Of a stretch of DNA of 64,000 nt, positions 44,499 through 53,110 are shown piece after piece; within the stretch, counting starts at the first letter, position 1, and every line of letters starts with the position of its first letter. The notes beneath the pieces are model-generated. The model did no database searches and had not been told where the DNA came from. It was given only the letters and a program-made list of their open reading frames with translations. The stretch comes from Rhizobium sp. SL86 (GTDB taxonomy: Bacteria; Pseudomonadota; Alphaproteobacteria; Rhizobiales; Rhizobiaceae), in the NCBI RefSeq assembly GCF_026672545.1, contig NZ_JAPPRJ010000002.1, forward strand, positions 1,129,001 to 1,193,000, written 5' to 3'. A program made the translations under genes and the position numbers.

Positions 44499-45352
44499 CA
44501 CACGTTCACTCCCTCACCCTGTTTCAGTGCCTGCCGCAGGGCCGCCTGATCCACATCCCGCCCGGTGAATAGATGGAAGGCATCGACGCCCTGGAAGAAA
44601 AACAGCTCGTAGCCGCTCATGACCGAAACACCCGCCGCCTTGGCGGCGATCAGGAACTCGGTATCGACCGGTGTGTAGACCGCATCGAACGCCCAGCGCG
44701 CCTGGCCGAGACCGCTGAGCGGCACGGCAGATCCCGGATAACCGACCATGCCGAGCGGCGTGCAATTGATCAGTCCGTCGACACCAATGACCGCCTCTTC
44801 CGCGGACGGTGCCACCTGGACCGTGAGATCGGGAACGGCCTGGCGTACGGCCGAGGCCAGACCTTCTGCCCGCGCCTGATCGCGATCGAAAAGCTGGAGA
44901 TGGCGGCAACCAAGCTCGGCAAGCCCGAAGGCAACGGCCTTGCCCACGCCGCCGGCGCCGATCATGGCAACGCGTCCCGGAGACGCATCGCGACCGAAGG
45001 CGGTGCGGAAACCATGCACGAAGCCGGTGAAATCCGTATTGAACCCGCGCGGCGTGCCGGCCCCGAAAAGAACCGTATTGCAGGCCGCGATCTTGCGGAT
45101 CGCGGGGTCCGCCACATCCAGCATGCCGACGACCCGTTCCTTGTAGGGATAGGTCACGTTGATGCCGGCAAAACCTTCCTCGCCGCAGAAGGCGAAAACC
45201 TCTTCGAAGGTCTGGTTCCGCTGCGGCGGAACCAGACGCTCGTAAGTCACAGTCAGGCCGCAGAGACGACCCGCAATCTCATGCAGGCGGGGCGACTGAG
45301 ACGCGGCGATGTTGTCGCCGATGAGGCCCAGACGGATTGTCGTTCCACTCAT
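44498..45352 (-). CDS. Shikimate/quinate dehydrogenase (AroE paralogue)
   Basis: A 284-aa AroE-family enzyme: GINVTYPYKE with the catalytic lysine, FNTDFTGFVHGF, nucleotide site GAGGVGKAVAFGL and the INCTPLGMVGYPGSAVP loop. In this operon it would oxidise shikimate (or quinate) to the 3-dehydro compound for the adjacent dehydratase, rather than serve aromatic amino-acid synthesis. The loop after the glycine motif (LFDRDQARAEGL) favours NAD over NADP because an acidic residue follows strand 2; that is inference. Confidence 0.85.
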   Translation of the reverse strand: MSGTTIRLGLIGDNIAASQSPRLHEIAGRLCGLTVTYERLVPPQRNQTFEEVFAFCGEEGFAGINVTYPYKERVVGMLDVADPAIRKIAACNTVLFGAGTPRGFNTDFTGFVHGFRTAFGRDASPGRVAMIGAGGVGKAVAFGLAELGCRHLQLFDRDQARAEGLASAVRQAVPDLTVQVAPSAEEAVIGVDGLINCTPLGMVGYPGSAVPLSGLGQARWAFDAVYTPVDTEFLIAAKAAGVSVMSGYELFFFQGVDAFHLFTGRDVDQAALRQALKQGEGVNV

Positions 45353-45368
45353 CCTTAAGATCCCTGTC

Positions 45369-46889
45369 TCAGTTGGACTTGACAGCATCGAGGGACGTCG
45401 GCGCCGCACCGAAGCGGCGCTTCCACCAGCGTGTCTGCGTGAACAGCACGAAGACGATGATGCCGAGAAGCGTCGCCGACAGCGGGCTTGTGAGGATGCC
45501 GAGCACAAAATCCGGCAGGCTCTCGCGCTCGGAGATAATGGCGCGGCGCCAGTTGTCGTCCATCAGGCGGCTCAGGATGATGCCGAGGATGACCGGCGCC
45601 ACCTGATACCCGTAGAGCTTCATGAAGTAACCGAACACACCGAAGCCAAGCATCCACCAGACATCGGCAACGGAGTTGTTGATCGAATAGGCGCCGACGA
45701 CGCTGAGCAGCAGGATCAGCGGGAACAGCACGGCCTTCGGGCATTCGATGATCTTCGTGAAGATGCGGATGCCGGTGAGGCCGAAGATCAGCATGAAGAT
45801 ATCGGCCAACACCAGGTTGCCGACGGTGAACCAGAACATGTCCGGCTTTTCCAGGAGCAGCAGCGGTCCCGGGTTGAGGCCGTGGATGAACAGTGCGCCG
45901 ATGATGACGGCAGTGACCGCATCACCCGGAATGCCGAGTGTCAGCATCGGGATATAGGCGCCGCCGACAGCGGCATTGTTGGCGCTTTCCGGAGCGATCA
46001 GGCCTTCCTTGGCACCTTCACCGAAGGGCACGTCCGGGTTCTTGGTGATGCGCTTGGCGTGGTCATAGGCCATCAGCGCGGCAATATCTCCACCCGTCCC
46101 CGGAAGGGCGCCGATGATGACGCCAATGCCGGAAGACTGCAGCGTCAACGACAGGTGACGTTTGATATCACCCCACAGCGGCACGATGCGGTCGATCTTC
46201 TGCTTCACCGCCTGGGCGTTCAGGTGATGGAGCTGGAGCAGCGCCTCGGAGACACCGAACATTCCGATCATCAGCGCGATGGAGGAGATGCCGTTCATCA
46301 GCGAGACGGAGCCGAAGGTGAAACGCTGTTCGGCCGTCATCGGGTCAAGGCCGACGGTGCCAAGCAGAATGCCGAAGGCACCGGCGAACACACCTTTTGC
46401 CAGGCTTTCGCCGGAGAGCGCGCCAACGAGAAGGATGCCCATCACGGCGATCAGCATGTAATCGCGTGGCTGGAACTTGATGGCGAATTCGCTGATAGCC
46501 GGGGCAGCCAGGGCAAGGACAACGATGCCGACCAGGCCACCAATGAAGGACATGACCGTGGAGAGGCCGATCGCCTGTCCGGCTTCACCCTTCTTCGCCA
46601 TCGGATAACCGTCGAGGCTGGTCGCGATTGCCGCCGGGGCGCCCGGAATGTTGAGCAGGATCGCGGTTCTGGAGCCGCCATAAACGCCGCCCATGAAGAT
46701 GCCGTTCATCAGGGCAAGCGCAGGGTTCACCTCCCAGCTGAAGGTAAACGAAATCAGGATCGACACGGCCATGGTGACCGAGAGGCCGGGGATGGCGCCG
46801 ATATAGATGCCGGCAAAGGCACCGAGAGCCGTCAGGAACAGCAGATCCGGCTGGATCCACGACGAGAAAAGATAGGTCAAGGCTTCCAC
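45369..46889 (-). CDS. tctA: Tripartite tricarboxylate transporter large permease TctA
   Basis: A 506-aa membrane protein with about 12 helices: IYIGAIPGLSVTMAVSILI, GGVYGGSRTAILLNIPGAPAA, IGALPGTGGDIAALMAYDHA and LTLGIPGDAVTAVIIGAL, all TctA hallmarks. Imports a carboxylate with TctB and TctC. The GTG at 46889 is chosen; it lies 4 nt after the tctB stop. Encoded directly before the shikimate dehydrogenase, so a cyclic polyol acid such as quinate, shikimate or dehydroshikimate is the likely cargo. Confidence 0.92.
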   Translation of the reverse strand: MEALTYLFSSWIQPDLLFLTALGAFAGIYIGAIPGLSVTMAVSILISFTFSWEVNPALALMNGIFMGGVYGGSRTAILLNIPGAPAAIATSLDGYPMAKKGEAGQAIGLSTVMSFIGGLVGIVVLALAAPAISEFAIKFQPRDYMLIAVMGILLVGALSGESLAKGVFAGAFGILLGTVGLDPMTAEQRFTFGSVSLMNGISSIALMIGMFGVSEALLQLHHLNAQAVKQKIDRIVPLWGDIKRHLSLTLQSSGIGVIIGALPGTGGDIAALMAYDHAKRITKNPDVPFGEGAKEGLIAPESANNAAVGGAYIPMLTLGIPGDAVTAVIIGALFIHGLNPGPLLLLEKPDMFWFTVGNLVLADIFMLIFGLTGIRIFTKIIECPKAVLFPLILLLSVVGAYSINNSVADVWWMLGFGVFGYFMKLYGYQVAPVILGIILSRLMDDNWRRAIISERESLPDFVLGILTSPLSATLLGIIVFVLFTQTRWWKRRFGAAPTSLDAVKSN

Positions 46890-46893
46890 GAGA

Positions 46894-47415
46894 TCAGTTC
46901 CCCGCCGCAAAGAAAGATTGGATCCAGGCGATGATGGCGCGCTCCGGGATCAGGCCCTCGGGCAGCACCACCTGGAACACCAGACGAAACACCACGTACA
47001 CGCAGATGATGGACAGCAGCGACAGACCAAGCGCGCGCTTGAACCGCCCGCCCTGCAGGAACGTGATCGACGCGAGCAGGAACAGGAAGGAGGAGGGAAT
47101 GAAACCCAGCCAGTCCAGCGCCAGGGAATAAACGAGGATCAGCCCGCAGAACACCACAACCGTCGCCGGCAGAATGTCCTTGCGAAGGCGTTCCAGAACC
47201 GCTGCCGGGGCAGGTCTGCGCAACACGGTGGCCAGGATCACGACGAGCGAGACGGCCATGATCGCAGACATTGCCATCGGGAAGGCACCGGCGGAGCTCA
47301 GCCCTGCGAAACCTGAAATGCCATAGGCTTGCCAGAGAAGGAAAAGACTGCCCACAAGAAGAATGAGCGTAAAGACGAGTTCGCCGGGTCGGCGTGCAGT
47401 TGGCTGTTCTTGCAT
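46894..47415 (-). CDS. tctB: Tripartite tricarboxylate transporter small permease TctB
   Basis: A 173-aa protein with four predicted helices (LVFTLILLVGSLFLLWQAYG; MAMSAIMAVSLVVILATVL; ILPATVVVFCGLILVYSLAL; LGLSLLSIICVYVVFRLVF), typical of TctB. GGGAG lies 7-8 nt before the ATG. It sits between tctC and tctA in the standard order. Confidence 0.88.
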   Translation of the reverse strand: MQEQPTARRPGELVFTLILLVGSLFLLWQAYGISGFAGLSSAGAFPMAMSAIMAVSLVVILATVLRRPAPAAVLERLRKDILPATVVVFCGLILVYSLALDWLGFIPSSFLFLLASITFLQGGRFKRALGLSLLSIICVYVVFRLVFQVVLPEGLIPERAIIAWIQSFFAAGN

Positions 47416-47495
47416 GAGATGCTCCCGCGGTTACGGGGCAGAAATCCATCTTGCCCGGAACCGTCGATCAACGGGTTGATGCGCAATGAGAGATG

Positions 47496-47526
47496 GCAAC
47501 GGCCGGGCGTTTTGTCCGGCCGTTGC
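47496..47526 (-). terminator. Strong hairpin after tctC
   Basis: A perfect 11-bp inverted repeat (47496-47506 with 47516-47526) around a 9-nt loop begins 13 nt after the tctC stop and precedes tctB. No U-run, so probably an attenuator or stabiliser that favours receptor production. Confidence 0.75.
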
Positions 47527-47538
47527 GTCCAAACCCCA

Positions 47539-48531
47539 TCAGGGCTTCGGAATACCGAATTCTTCCGGCGACTTCTTGCCCATGCCCGCGTCGTAAACGA
47601 TCCACGACGTGGTGGACTGCCACTTCTTCAGGAAGCTGTTAGCCTCATCGCCGGACATGTTCATCGAGACGTAGCCACGATCGGAGAGCAGCTTCTGGAA
47701 GGCTTCGTTGTTGGCGCCCTTCTTGAAAGCGGCAACCAGCTTGGCCTTCACGTCATCCGGCGTTTCCGACTTGACGAAGACGCCGAAGAACGGGCCCCAG
47801 GGCAGCAGGCTTTCGAACTGCGGATAATCGGCCGTGATCGGACGGGCATCCGGCAACACCGGGCTTGCCTGCTTGTCGAAGATGGCGAGAACCTTGATGC
47901 GCCCAGCCTTTACGTGCTCGACGGCAGCGCCGAGAACGGCTGGCATGAACTCCACAGCGCCGCCCTGCATGGCGGTGAGCGCCGGGCCGTCACCATCAAA
48001 GGGAACGGCAGTGACTTTGAAGTCGAGCTTGCTGGAGAGCATCGCACCAACGACGGACGGCAGACCGCCGGGGCCGGTGGACCCCATGCGCACCTTGCCC
48101 GGGTTCTTCTGGACGTAGTCAACCAGTTCCTTGAACGTGTTGAACGGGGCGTCCTTGTTTGCCACGATGATCGGTACGCCGCGGGCCAGAACGTTGACCG
48201 GATAGAAGTTCGAATAATCGAGGTTGGACAGTCCCATGACCTTGTAGAGCTGCGGGTTTTCCGCGCTCATCAGCAGCGTGTAACCGTCGGCCGGCTGCGT
48301 CGAGACGAACTGCGTCGCAATCACGCCGACGCCGCCCGTCTTGTTGGTCATCACGATCGAGCGGCCGAGTTCCTTTTCGACGTGCGGCGCAACCGAACGC
48401 ATCACCAGATCGGTGCTGCCGCCCGCGCCCCACTGGATCACGCCCTGCAGATCCTGCTTGGGGAAATCATTTGCCATAGCGAAAGATGCAGCCATGCTGA
48501 GGGCGAAAGCCCCCACGAGTGTCTTCAGCAT
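47539..48531 (-). CDS. tctC: Tripartite tricarboxylate transporter receptor TctC
   Basis: A 330-aa periplasmic receptor with signal peptide ending ASFAMA. Bug-family pattern: GVIQWGAGGSTDLVMRSVAPHVEKELGRS, TNKTGGVGVIATQFV, GSTGPGGLPSVVGAMLSSKL and AFQKLLSDRGY. GGGAGGAG precedes the ATG at 48531. It binds the carboxylate carried by TctAB; ligand inferred from operon context as quinate- or shikimate-like. Confidence 0.92.
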   Translation of the reverse strand: MLKTLVGAFALSMAASFAMANDFPKQDLQGVIQWGAGGSTDLVMRSVAPHVEKELGRSIVMTNKTGGVGVIATQFVSTQPADGYTLLMSAENPQLYKVMGLSNLDYSNFYPVNVLARGVPIIVANKDAPFNTFKELVDYVQKNPGKVRMGSTGPGGLPSVVGAMLSSKLDFKVTAVPFDGDGPALTAMQGGAVEFMPAVLGAAVEHVKAGRIKVLAIFDKQASPVLPDARPITADYPQFESLLPWGPFFGVFVKSETPDDVKAKLVAAFKKGANNEAFQKLLSDRGYVSMNMSGDEANSFLKKWQSTTSWIVYDAGMGKKSPEEFGIPKP

Positions 48532-48575
48532 ATTGTTCTCCTCCCGTACCCCCGGGCTTTGATGTTTGAGGTGAC

Positions 48576-48593
48576 TGCGGATCCTCCTCCGCA
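48576..48593 (-). other. 5'-UTR hairpin with Shine-Dalgarno-like loop upstream of tctC
   Basis: TGCGGA-GGAGGA-TCCGCA on the transcribed strand: 6-bp perfect stem with a six-base loop that is itself a ribosome-binding sequence, 45-62 nt upstream of the tctC ATG. The true Shine-Dalgarno GGGAGGAG is nearer the start. It could be a ribosome standby site or an sRNA target; no experimental support. Confidence 0.3.
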
Positions 48594-48671
48594 TGCCACA
48601 GATCCTGCTGTGCAGGTGTTGCTATCGTTTTCGATTCCTTGACATAACGCAAATACCAATTTGAACATGGA

Positions 48672-49595
48672 TCATGCCAAAATGTTATGGTTCATCTGCC
48701 TGTTCATATGGTCCTCCATCAGGCTTCTCAGCAGCTTCACAAAACGCTCCGCATAGCTCGAAAGCGCCGCATCCGCGCGGTAGGCGACATAGGTCTGGAA
48801 GGTCGTTTCCTCTTCGATGGGGATGATTGCAAGGCTGCCGGAACTGATTTCCGCCACCGTGAAGGCATCGAGCACCGCAATCCCCAGATTATGCTCGACA
48901 AGACGGCAGACCGTGGTGCCGAAACGGGCGCGGATCGCGATGTCGTATCGAAGGTTCTGACGGGCAAAGATGTCGGCCATGATCGCGCCGTACGGGTCCT
49001 TCGGATCAATGCCGATCAGGGGATAGTTGATGATCTCACGGGCAGAGACGCTTTTCAGCGCCGCGATGGGATGGTTCGGCGACGCAATACAGACGAGCCG
49101 CCCGCGCGCCAGCGGTTCGAACACGATGGAGGGATGATCGAGGCGATAGCTCATCACCACCACCTCGCCCTTGTTGAGCAGCAGGTAATCGATGGCCTCC
49201 TCGATCTTCAGGATCTCGAAGTTGAGCTTGATCTGCGGGTAGTGCTGGAAGAGCTTCGCGACTGCCCGCGGCACCATGACATTGGCGATGCTGGGCACAG
49301 AGCCGAGCGACAGCTCCACGTCACGACCCCGTTCCAGTTGCGCGATCGAGAATTGCAACTGATCGATCTTGCGGTGGACCTCCTCGATCTGGACAAACAC
49401 ATCGCGGGCTTCCGCCGTCGGAACGTAACGTCCGCCCTTTTTCACGAAGAGCTTGATCCCGAGCGATCCCTCGATGTGCTTGACGGTCCGGCTGACACCC
49501 GGCTGTGCGACATTCATCAGTCTCGCCGCCCCGGCGATTGTACCGGCCACCATGATCGCCCGGATCACCTCGATCTGTCGCAAAGTCAGTGACAA
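48672..49595 (-). CDS. LysR-family transcriptional regulator
   Basis: A 307-aa LysR protein: N-terminal winged helix (LTLRQIEVIRAIMVAGTIAGAARLMNVAQPGVSRTVKHIE) with a typical substrate-binding domain. I chose the TTG at 49595 because GGGGAGGAG lies 6-7 nt upstream and the sequence then begins MSLTLRQIEV like the family; an ATG at 49637 would add 14 residues with no good ribosome-binding site. It lies upstream of tctC on the same strand with a 140-nt gap, and is the likely activator of the tct-shikimate operon. Confidence 0.88.
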   Translation of the reverse strand: MSLTLRQIEVIRAIMVAGTIAGAARLMNVAQPGVSRTVKHIEGSLGIKLFVKKGGRYVPTAEARDVFVQIEEVHRKIDQLQFSIAQLERGRDVELSLGSVPSIANVMVPRAVAKLFQHYPQIKLNFEILKIEEAIDYLLLNKGEVVVMSYRLDHPSIVFEPLARGRLVCIASPNHPIAALKSVSAREIINYPLIGIDPKDPYGAIMADIFARQNLRYDIAIRARFGTTVCRLVEHNLGIAVLDAFTVAEISSGSLAIIPIEEETTFQTYVAYRADAALSSYAERFVKLLRSLMEDHMNRQMNHNILA

Positions 49596-49718
49596 CGCTC
49601 TCTCCTCCCCAAACGACGCGCCTCCTCGCAACGTCATGACCTGGTGACTTACAGGAGAGTATGCCGATTGAACAGGAAGCGCCCTATCTGGCGACGCCCT
49701 CTTCGACGAATCAGGCCG

Positions 49719-50603
49719 TCAAAACATCGACATCGAGAGTTTCAGCGTCGCGGAAAGCGTCTCCTGCGGGGCAAGCACATGCATGGCTGCGGAGGCCGCC
49801 AGAGACGGACGGTTCACGGCGTCCGGCAGGTGGCTGACCGGCTCGATACAGAAGACCTCACGCGCTTCGGGCGCAAAAAGATGCAGATGACGAAAGGCTC
49901 CTTCCGCCGCAAGGTCGAGCCTTGCCCGTTCGGTCGGCCAGTCGATCCGAGCCCAAGCAGGCGCCCAGTCCACAAAACAGGCGTCGAGCCCCAGATGGGT
50001 TTCCACCAGAAGCGGTTCTCCGGACAGGATGCCGGTCTCCGCGTCCAGCTGCGGCAAAGGCAGCCCCCATTGGTCCTTGCGGTAGGTGCCCTGCGAGGAA
50101 AAGGTGACCGTCGTTTGCGGTCGTCGTGGAAAATAGGGATGCAGTCCGACACCGAAAGGAAACGCCTCGTCCGCGAGGTTCTGCATGTCGAGCGACAGTT
50201 CCAGACCATGATCGGCAATGGCGATCCGAAAGCGCAGGCTGAACTGCCAGGGATAGTCATCCGCGGAATGAACACATTGCAGTACGGCATGCGTGCCGCT
50301 CGTTTCACTAATGCTCCAGCACAGATCACGCGCAACACCGTGGCACGCCATGCCGGCATCCGGCCGGTTCATCGCAAACACGATTTCCCGGTTCTGGAAC
50401 GGAAAGCGGCCAGACCGGATGCGGTTGGCGAAGGGCGCCATGATGAAGCAGCCCGCGGACAAGCCTTTGCTCGGCTCGTCCAGAGGCGCAAGAAGGGGCA
50501 TCCACGCACCATCCGGCTTGCGCCAGTCGGCCGTAAGAATGGTCGCGCCATGATCGGGATCGATCGTCAGCCGATAGGCGTGCGCCTCAAGCACGATGAC
50601 CAT
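49719..50603 (-). CDS. Aldose 1-epimerase-family protein
   Basis: A 294-aa beta-supersandwich mutarotase-like protein: LLAPLDEPSKGLSAGCFIMAPFANRI, NRPDAGMACHGVARD (catalytic-type His), FPFGVGLHPYFPR (His/Tyr) and VFCIEPVSHLPDAVN (catalytic Glu). It interconverts anomers of a sugar or uronic acid. Encoded 19 nt after uronate dehydrogenase and probably supplies that enzyme with its preferred beta-anomer. GGAGAGAG precedes the ATG at 50603. Confidence 0.87.
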   Translation of the reverse strand: MVIVLEAHAYRLTIDPDHGATILTADWRKPDGAWMPLLAPLDEPSKGLSAGCFIMAPFANRIRSGRFPFQNREIVFAMNRPDAGMACHGVARDLCWSISETSGTHAVLQCVHSADDYPWQFSLRFRIAIADHGLELSLDMQNLADEAFPFGVGLHPYFPRRPQTTVTFSSQGTYRKDQWGLPLPQLDAETGILSGEPLLVETHLGLDACFVDWAPAWARIDWPTERARLDLAAEGAFRHLHLFAPEAREVFCIEPVSHLPDAVNRPSLAASAAMHVLAPQETLSATLKLSMSMF

Positions 50604-50622
50604 TTTGCTCTCTCTCCAGGGC

Positions 50623-51417
50623 TCAATCCGGCTTGATGCCGAAGGAGGTGAAAGGCCCGCCCTGATAGATGGCATCCGCCGAATTGGGATCGGGCGTCGT
50701 GGTGCTGCTCTCCATCGCCAGACGGTAGTCTTCGGCATTATCTTTCGGCCGCCAACCGAGGAAATTCGCTTCCGAATTATCCCACCACCGCGCATCATTG
50801 TTCGACACGCCCCAGATGGTCGTGCAGCCGACGCGCGGCGCCTTGAAGATCGTCTCCACCAGCGAGGTGAAGTCAGCGTAGGACAGCCAGGATGCCATCA
50901 TCCGGTGGCTCCGCGGCATTTCGAAACAGGAGCCGATCCGGACGATGGCGGTCTCCAGCCCGAACTTGTGATAATACATCTTGGCGAGCGCCTCGCCGTA
51001 ACACTTCGAGACGCCATAAAGCGTGTCCGGCAGAGCGGGAGCGCGGGTGTCGATAAACTGATCCTGCCGATAAAATCCCACCACATGGTTGGAACTGGCA
51101 AAAATGATGCGCGGCATTCCATGGGCGCGGGCTGCCTCATACAGATTGTAGAGCCCGAGAATGTTGGCCTGCATGATCCGCGAAAAGCTGTCTTCCCGGG
51201 AAATGCCGCCGAGATGAACAATGCCGTCACAGCCTTCCACCAGCCGCATCATGCCGTCGCGATCTGCGAGGTCGCAATAGACCACCTCCTCACGTGGGCC
51301 AGCCGCCTCCATGGGGGCGACATCGGAAAGACGCAATGTCTCGGCAAGCGTCGCAAGACGCTCGCGCATGACGCGGCCCATGCCTCCGCCAGCACCCGTG
51401 ATCAACAGACGTTTCAT
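50623..51417 (-). CDS. udh: Uronate dehydrogenase
   Basis: A 264-aa NAD-dependent extended SDR oxidising D-galacturonate or D-glucuronate to the aldaro-lactone. Motifs: LITGAGGGMGRVMRERL, CDGIVHLGGIS, FASSNHVVGFY, catalytic Y134 and K138 (LYGVSKCYGE) and RIGSCFEMP. In Agrobacterium Udh the catalytic tyrosine is Y136 by memory, matching with its two extra N-terminal residues. The product lactone would be opened by the SMP-30 protein at 56035. Divergent from the CUT1 operon, sharing a 331-bp control region. Confidence 0.93.
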   Translation of the reverse strand: MKRLLITGAGGGMGRVMRERLATLAETLRLSDVAPMEAAGPREEVVYCDLADRDGMMRLVEGCDGIVHLGGISREDSFSRIMQANILGLYNLYEAARAHGMPRIIFASSNHVVGFYRQDQFIDTRAPALPDTLYGVSKCYGEALAKMYYHKFGLETAIVRIGSCFEMPRSHRMMASWLSYADFTSLVETIFKAPRVGCTTIWGVSNNDARWWDNSEANFLGWRPKDNAEDYRLAMESSTTTPDPNSADAIYQGGPFTSFGIKPD

Positions 51418-51608
51418 GCCAGTCTCCGCTGTGAATCGCGATCAAGATTGTCCGGGCCACGGCCCTCTTCGATCGGTCGGGCTACATGTCACGCATATGT
51501 ATGACAGGTCAAGACGGGTGCTGTACTGGCTTGTGCAGCCGAGGCATGTTTAGCTTATCCTAATGTTATCACAGGTGGAGCGCCATCAAATCCAATGCCA
51601 TGATGACG

Positions 51609-51685
51609 CGAAGTTCTAACAAAACTTCGACAAACCATCTATCACGATCAAACACGCTCCTTGCATTGTCATATAAGTTGGACTA
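51609..51685. promoter_or_regulatory. Palindrome and FadR-like site between udh and CUT1 operon
   Basis: CGAAGTT-CTAACAA-AACTTCG (51609-51629) is a perfect 7-bp-arm palindrome. AAGTTGGACTA (51675-51685) matches the FadR-type TNGTNNNACNA at five of six fixed positions and is preceded by TATAAG; the word TATAAGTTG (51672-51680) also occurs at 14431-14439 in the other uronide control region. The 331-bp gap otherwise shows a short AT-rich stretch near 51540-51600 and no convincing -35/-10 pair. Confidence 0.45.
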
Positions 51686-51748
51686 ACTCTTCAGATGAGT
51701 TTGAACGAAAGGGCTCCTGTGGGGCTCTCGTTGAGGGAGGAATTCATC

Positions 51749-53047
51749 TTGAAGAAGACCAGATCACTTCTCATGCTTGGCTGCGCGATGTTTTGTGCAA
51801 CCACGCTGACCGCCAAGGCCGAATCGATCAGCGTCTGGTCGCGCCAGACGGACGAATCGATCAGTGTTTTGAAGGCACTGACCGATGCGTTCACGGCCGA
51901 CACCGGCATCACCGTCGAAACCTTCAACACGGGCATCGATTTCGAGCAGCGGCTTGCGCGTGCGGCGGCTGGCCGAACCCTGCCGGATATCGTTTTGAAT
52001 GACACCGCTGCCATGGGCCAAATGCGCCAGATGGGTATCCTCCAGTCCATTGATCCGGCCTCGATCACTGGCAACCAGGATGTCGTCGCTTCGGCATGGG
52101 ATGGCGCGAAGGCCAATGACGGCAAATTTTACGCCGTGCCGATGTCAGCGCAATCATTCGCGATGTTCGTTCGTAAGGATTGGCGCGAAAAGCTCGGCAT
52201 GCCCGAGCCGAAGACATGGGAAGATGTCCGCAAGCTCGCCGAGGCGTTCACCACAAAAGACCCCGATGGTAATGGCAAGGACGACACGTTCGGCATGGCC
52301 ATTCCGGGTTCGACCACGCGTGGTTACACCAGCTGGTTCATGAGCAGCCTGATCTGGCAGGCGGGTGGCGACTTCGTGAAGCAGGAAGCGGACGGCTTCG
52401 TGCCGACGGTCAACACGCCTCAGGTGGCCGCTGCCCTCACCTATGTCCGAGGCATGATCTGCGACAAGCTGAGCCAGCCGGGCGCTATCAACGCCACGAC
52501 CGGCGACACCCTACCCACCTTCCGTTCCGGCCAAACGGGCATCTTCATGTCCGGTCCGTACCACATTCCGCAACTCGATGCGGAGCCGGGCAAGGACAAG
52601 GTCGAAGTGTTGATGATGCCGGCGGGTCCAGGCGGCATTGCCTCGCTTGCGGAAGGCACGAGCGCCTATCTTCTGAAGGGCGCCAAGGATGAAGCAGCCG
52701 CGAAAAAGTTCCTCGCCTTCGTGATCTCGCCCAAGGGGCAGGAGATCGCCATGGCGGAAGGCAGTGGCAAGACGCCGCTCGTGCGCTTGCCTGTCAACGC
52801 CAAGGTCGATGTCAACGCCGTTCGCAACGACCCGCGCTGGATGATCTTCAAGGAAACCTTCGACAAGTACAGCCACTACATGCCCGCCGTTCCGAACTGG
52901 ACCGCGATCCGCATGATCACGGCGGAAGGCTTCAACCGCGTTCTGGCCAAGTGTGATGCGGATATCCCCGCGGAACTGGAAACGCTGAACAAGCAGGTCG
53001 CCAAAGAGCTGAGCAACCAGAAGGCTCTGTCGGCTTCCGCGAAGTAA
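51749..53047 (+). CDS. Extracellular solute-binding protein family 1 (CUT1)
   Basis: A 432-aa periplasmic receptor. The TTG at 51749 is chosen: GAGGGAGGA lies 6-8 nt upstream and the product then starts with KKTRSLLMLGCAMFCATTLTAKA, a clean signal peptide; an ATG at 51695 would put 18 polar residues ahead of it. Mature pattern: ISVWSRQTDESISVLKALTDAF, ARAAAGRTLPDIVLNDTAAMGQM and GIFMSGPYHIP. Likely binds an oligogalacturonide or related uronide given the downstream GH28 and uronate genes. Confidence 0.9.
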   Translation: MKKTRSLLMLGCAMFCATTLTAKAESISVWSRQTDESISVLKALTDAFTADTGITVETFNTGIDFEQRLARAAAGRTLPDIVLNDTAAMGQMRQMGILQSIDPASITGNQDVVASAWDGAKANDGKFYAVPMSAQSFAMFVRKDWREKLGMPEPKTWEDVRKLAEAFTTKDPDGNGKDDTFGMAIPGSTTRGYTSWFMSSLIWQAGGDFVKQEADGFVPTVNTPQVAAALTYVRGMICDKLSQPGAINATTGDTLPTFRSGQTGIFMSGPYHIPQLDAEPGKDKVEVLMMPAGPGGIASLAEGTSAYLLKGAKDEAAAKKFLAFVISPKGQEIAMAEGSGKTPLVRLPVNAKVDVNAVRNDPRWMIFKETFDKYSHYMPAVPNWTAIRMITAEGFNRVLAKCDADIPAELETLNKQVAKELSNQKALSASAK

Positions 53048-53057
53048 GGCACCTCAC

Positions 53058-53084
53058 CCGCGCGGCACGTCCTGCGCCGCGCGG
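53058..53084 (+). terminator. Hairpin after the second CUT1 binding-protein gene
   Basis: Perfect 9-bp GC arms (53058-53066, 53076-53084) around a 9-nt loop, starting 11 nt after the stop and ending 26 nt before the permease start. No U-run; likely attenuator/stabiliser. Confidence 0.65.
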
Positions 53085-53110
53085 ACTTCCATCGGTTCAC
53101 GAGGTTGGAA

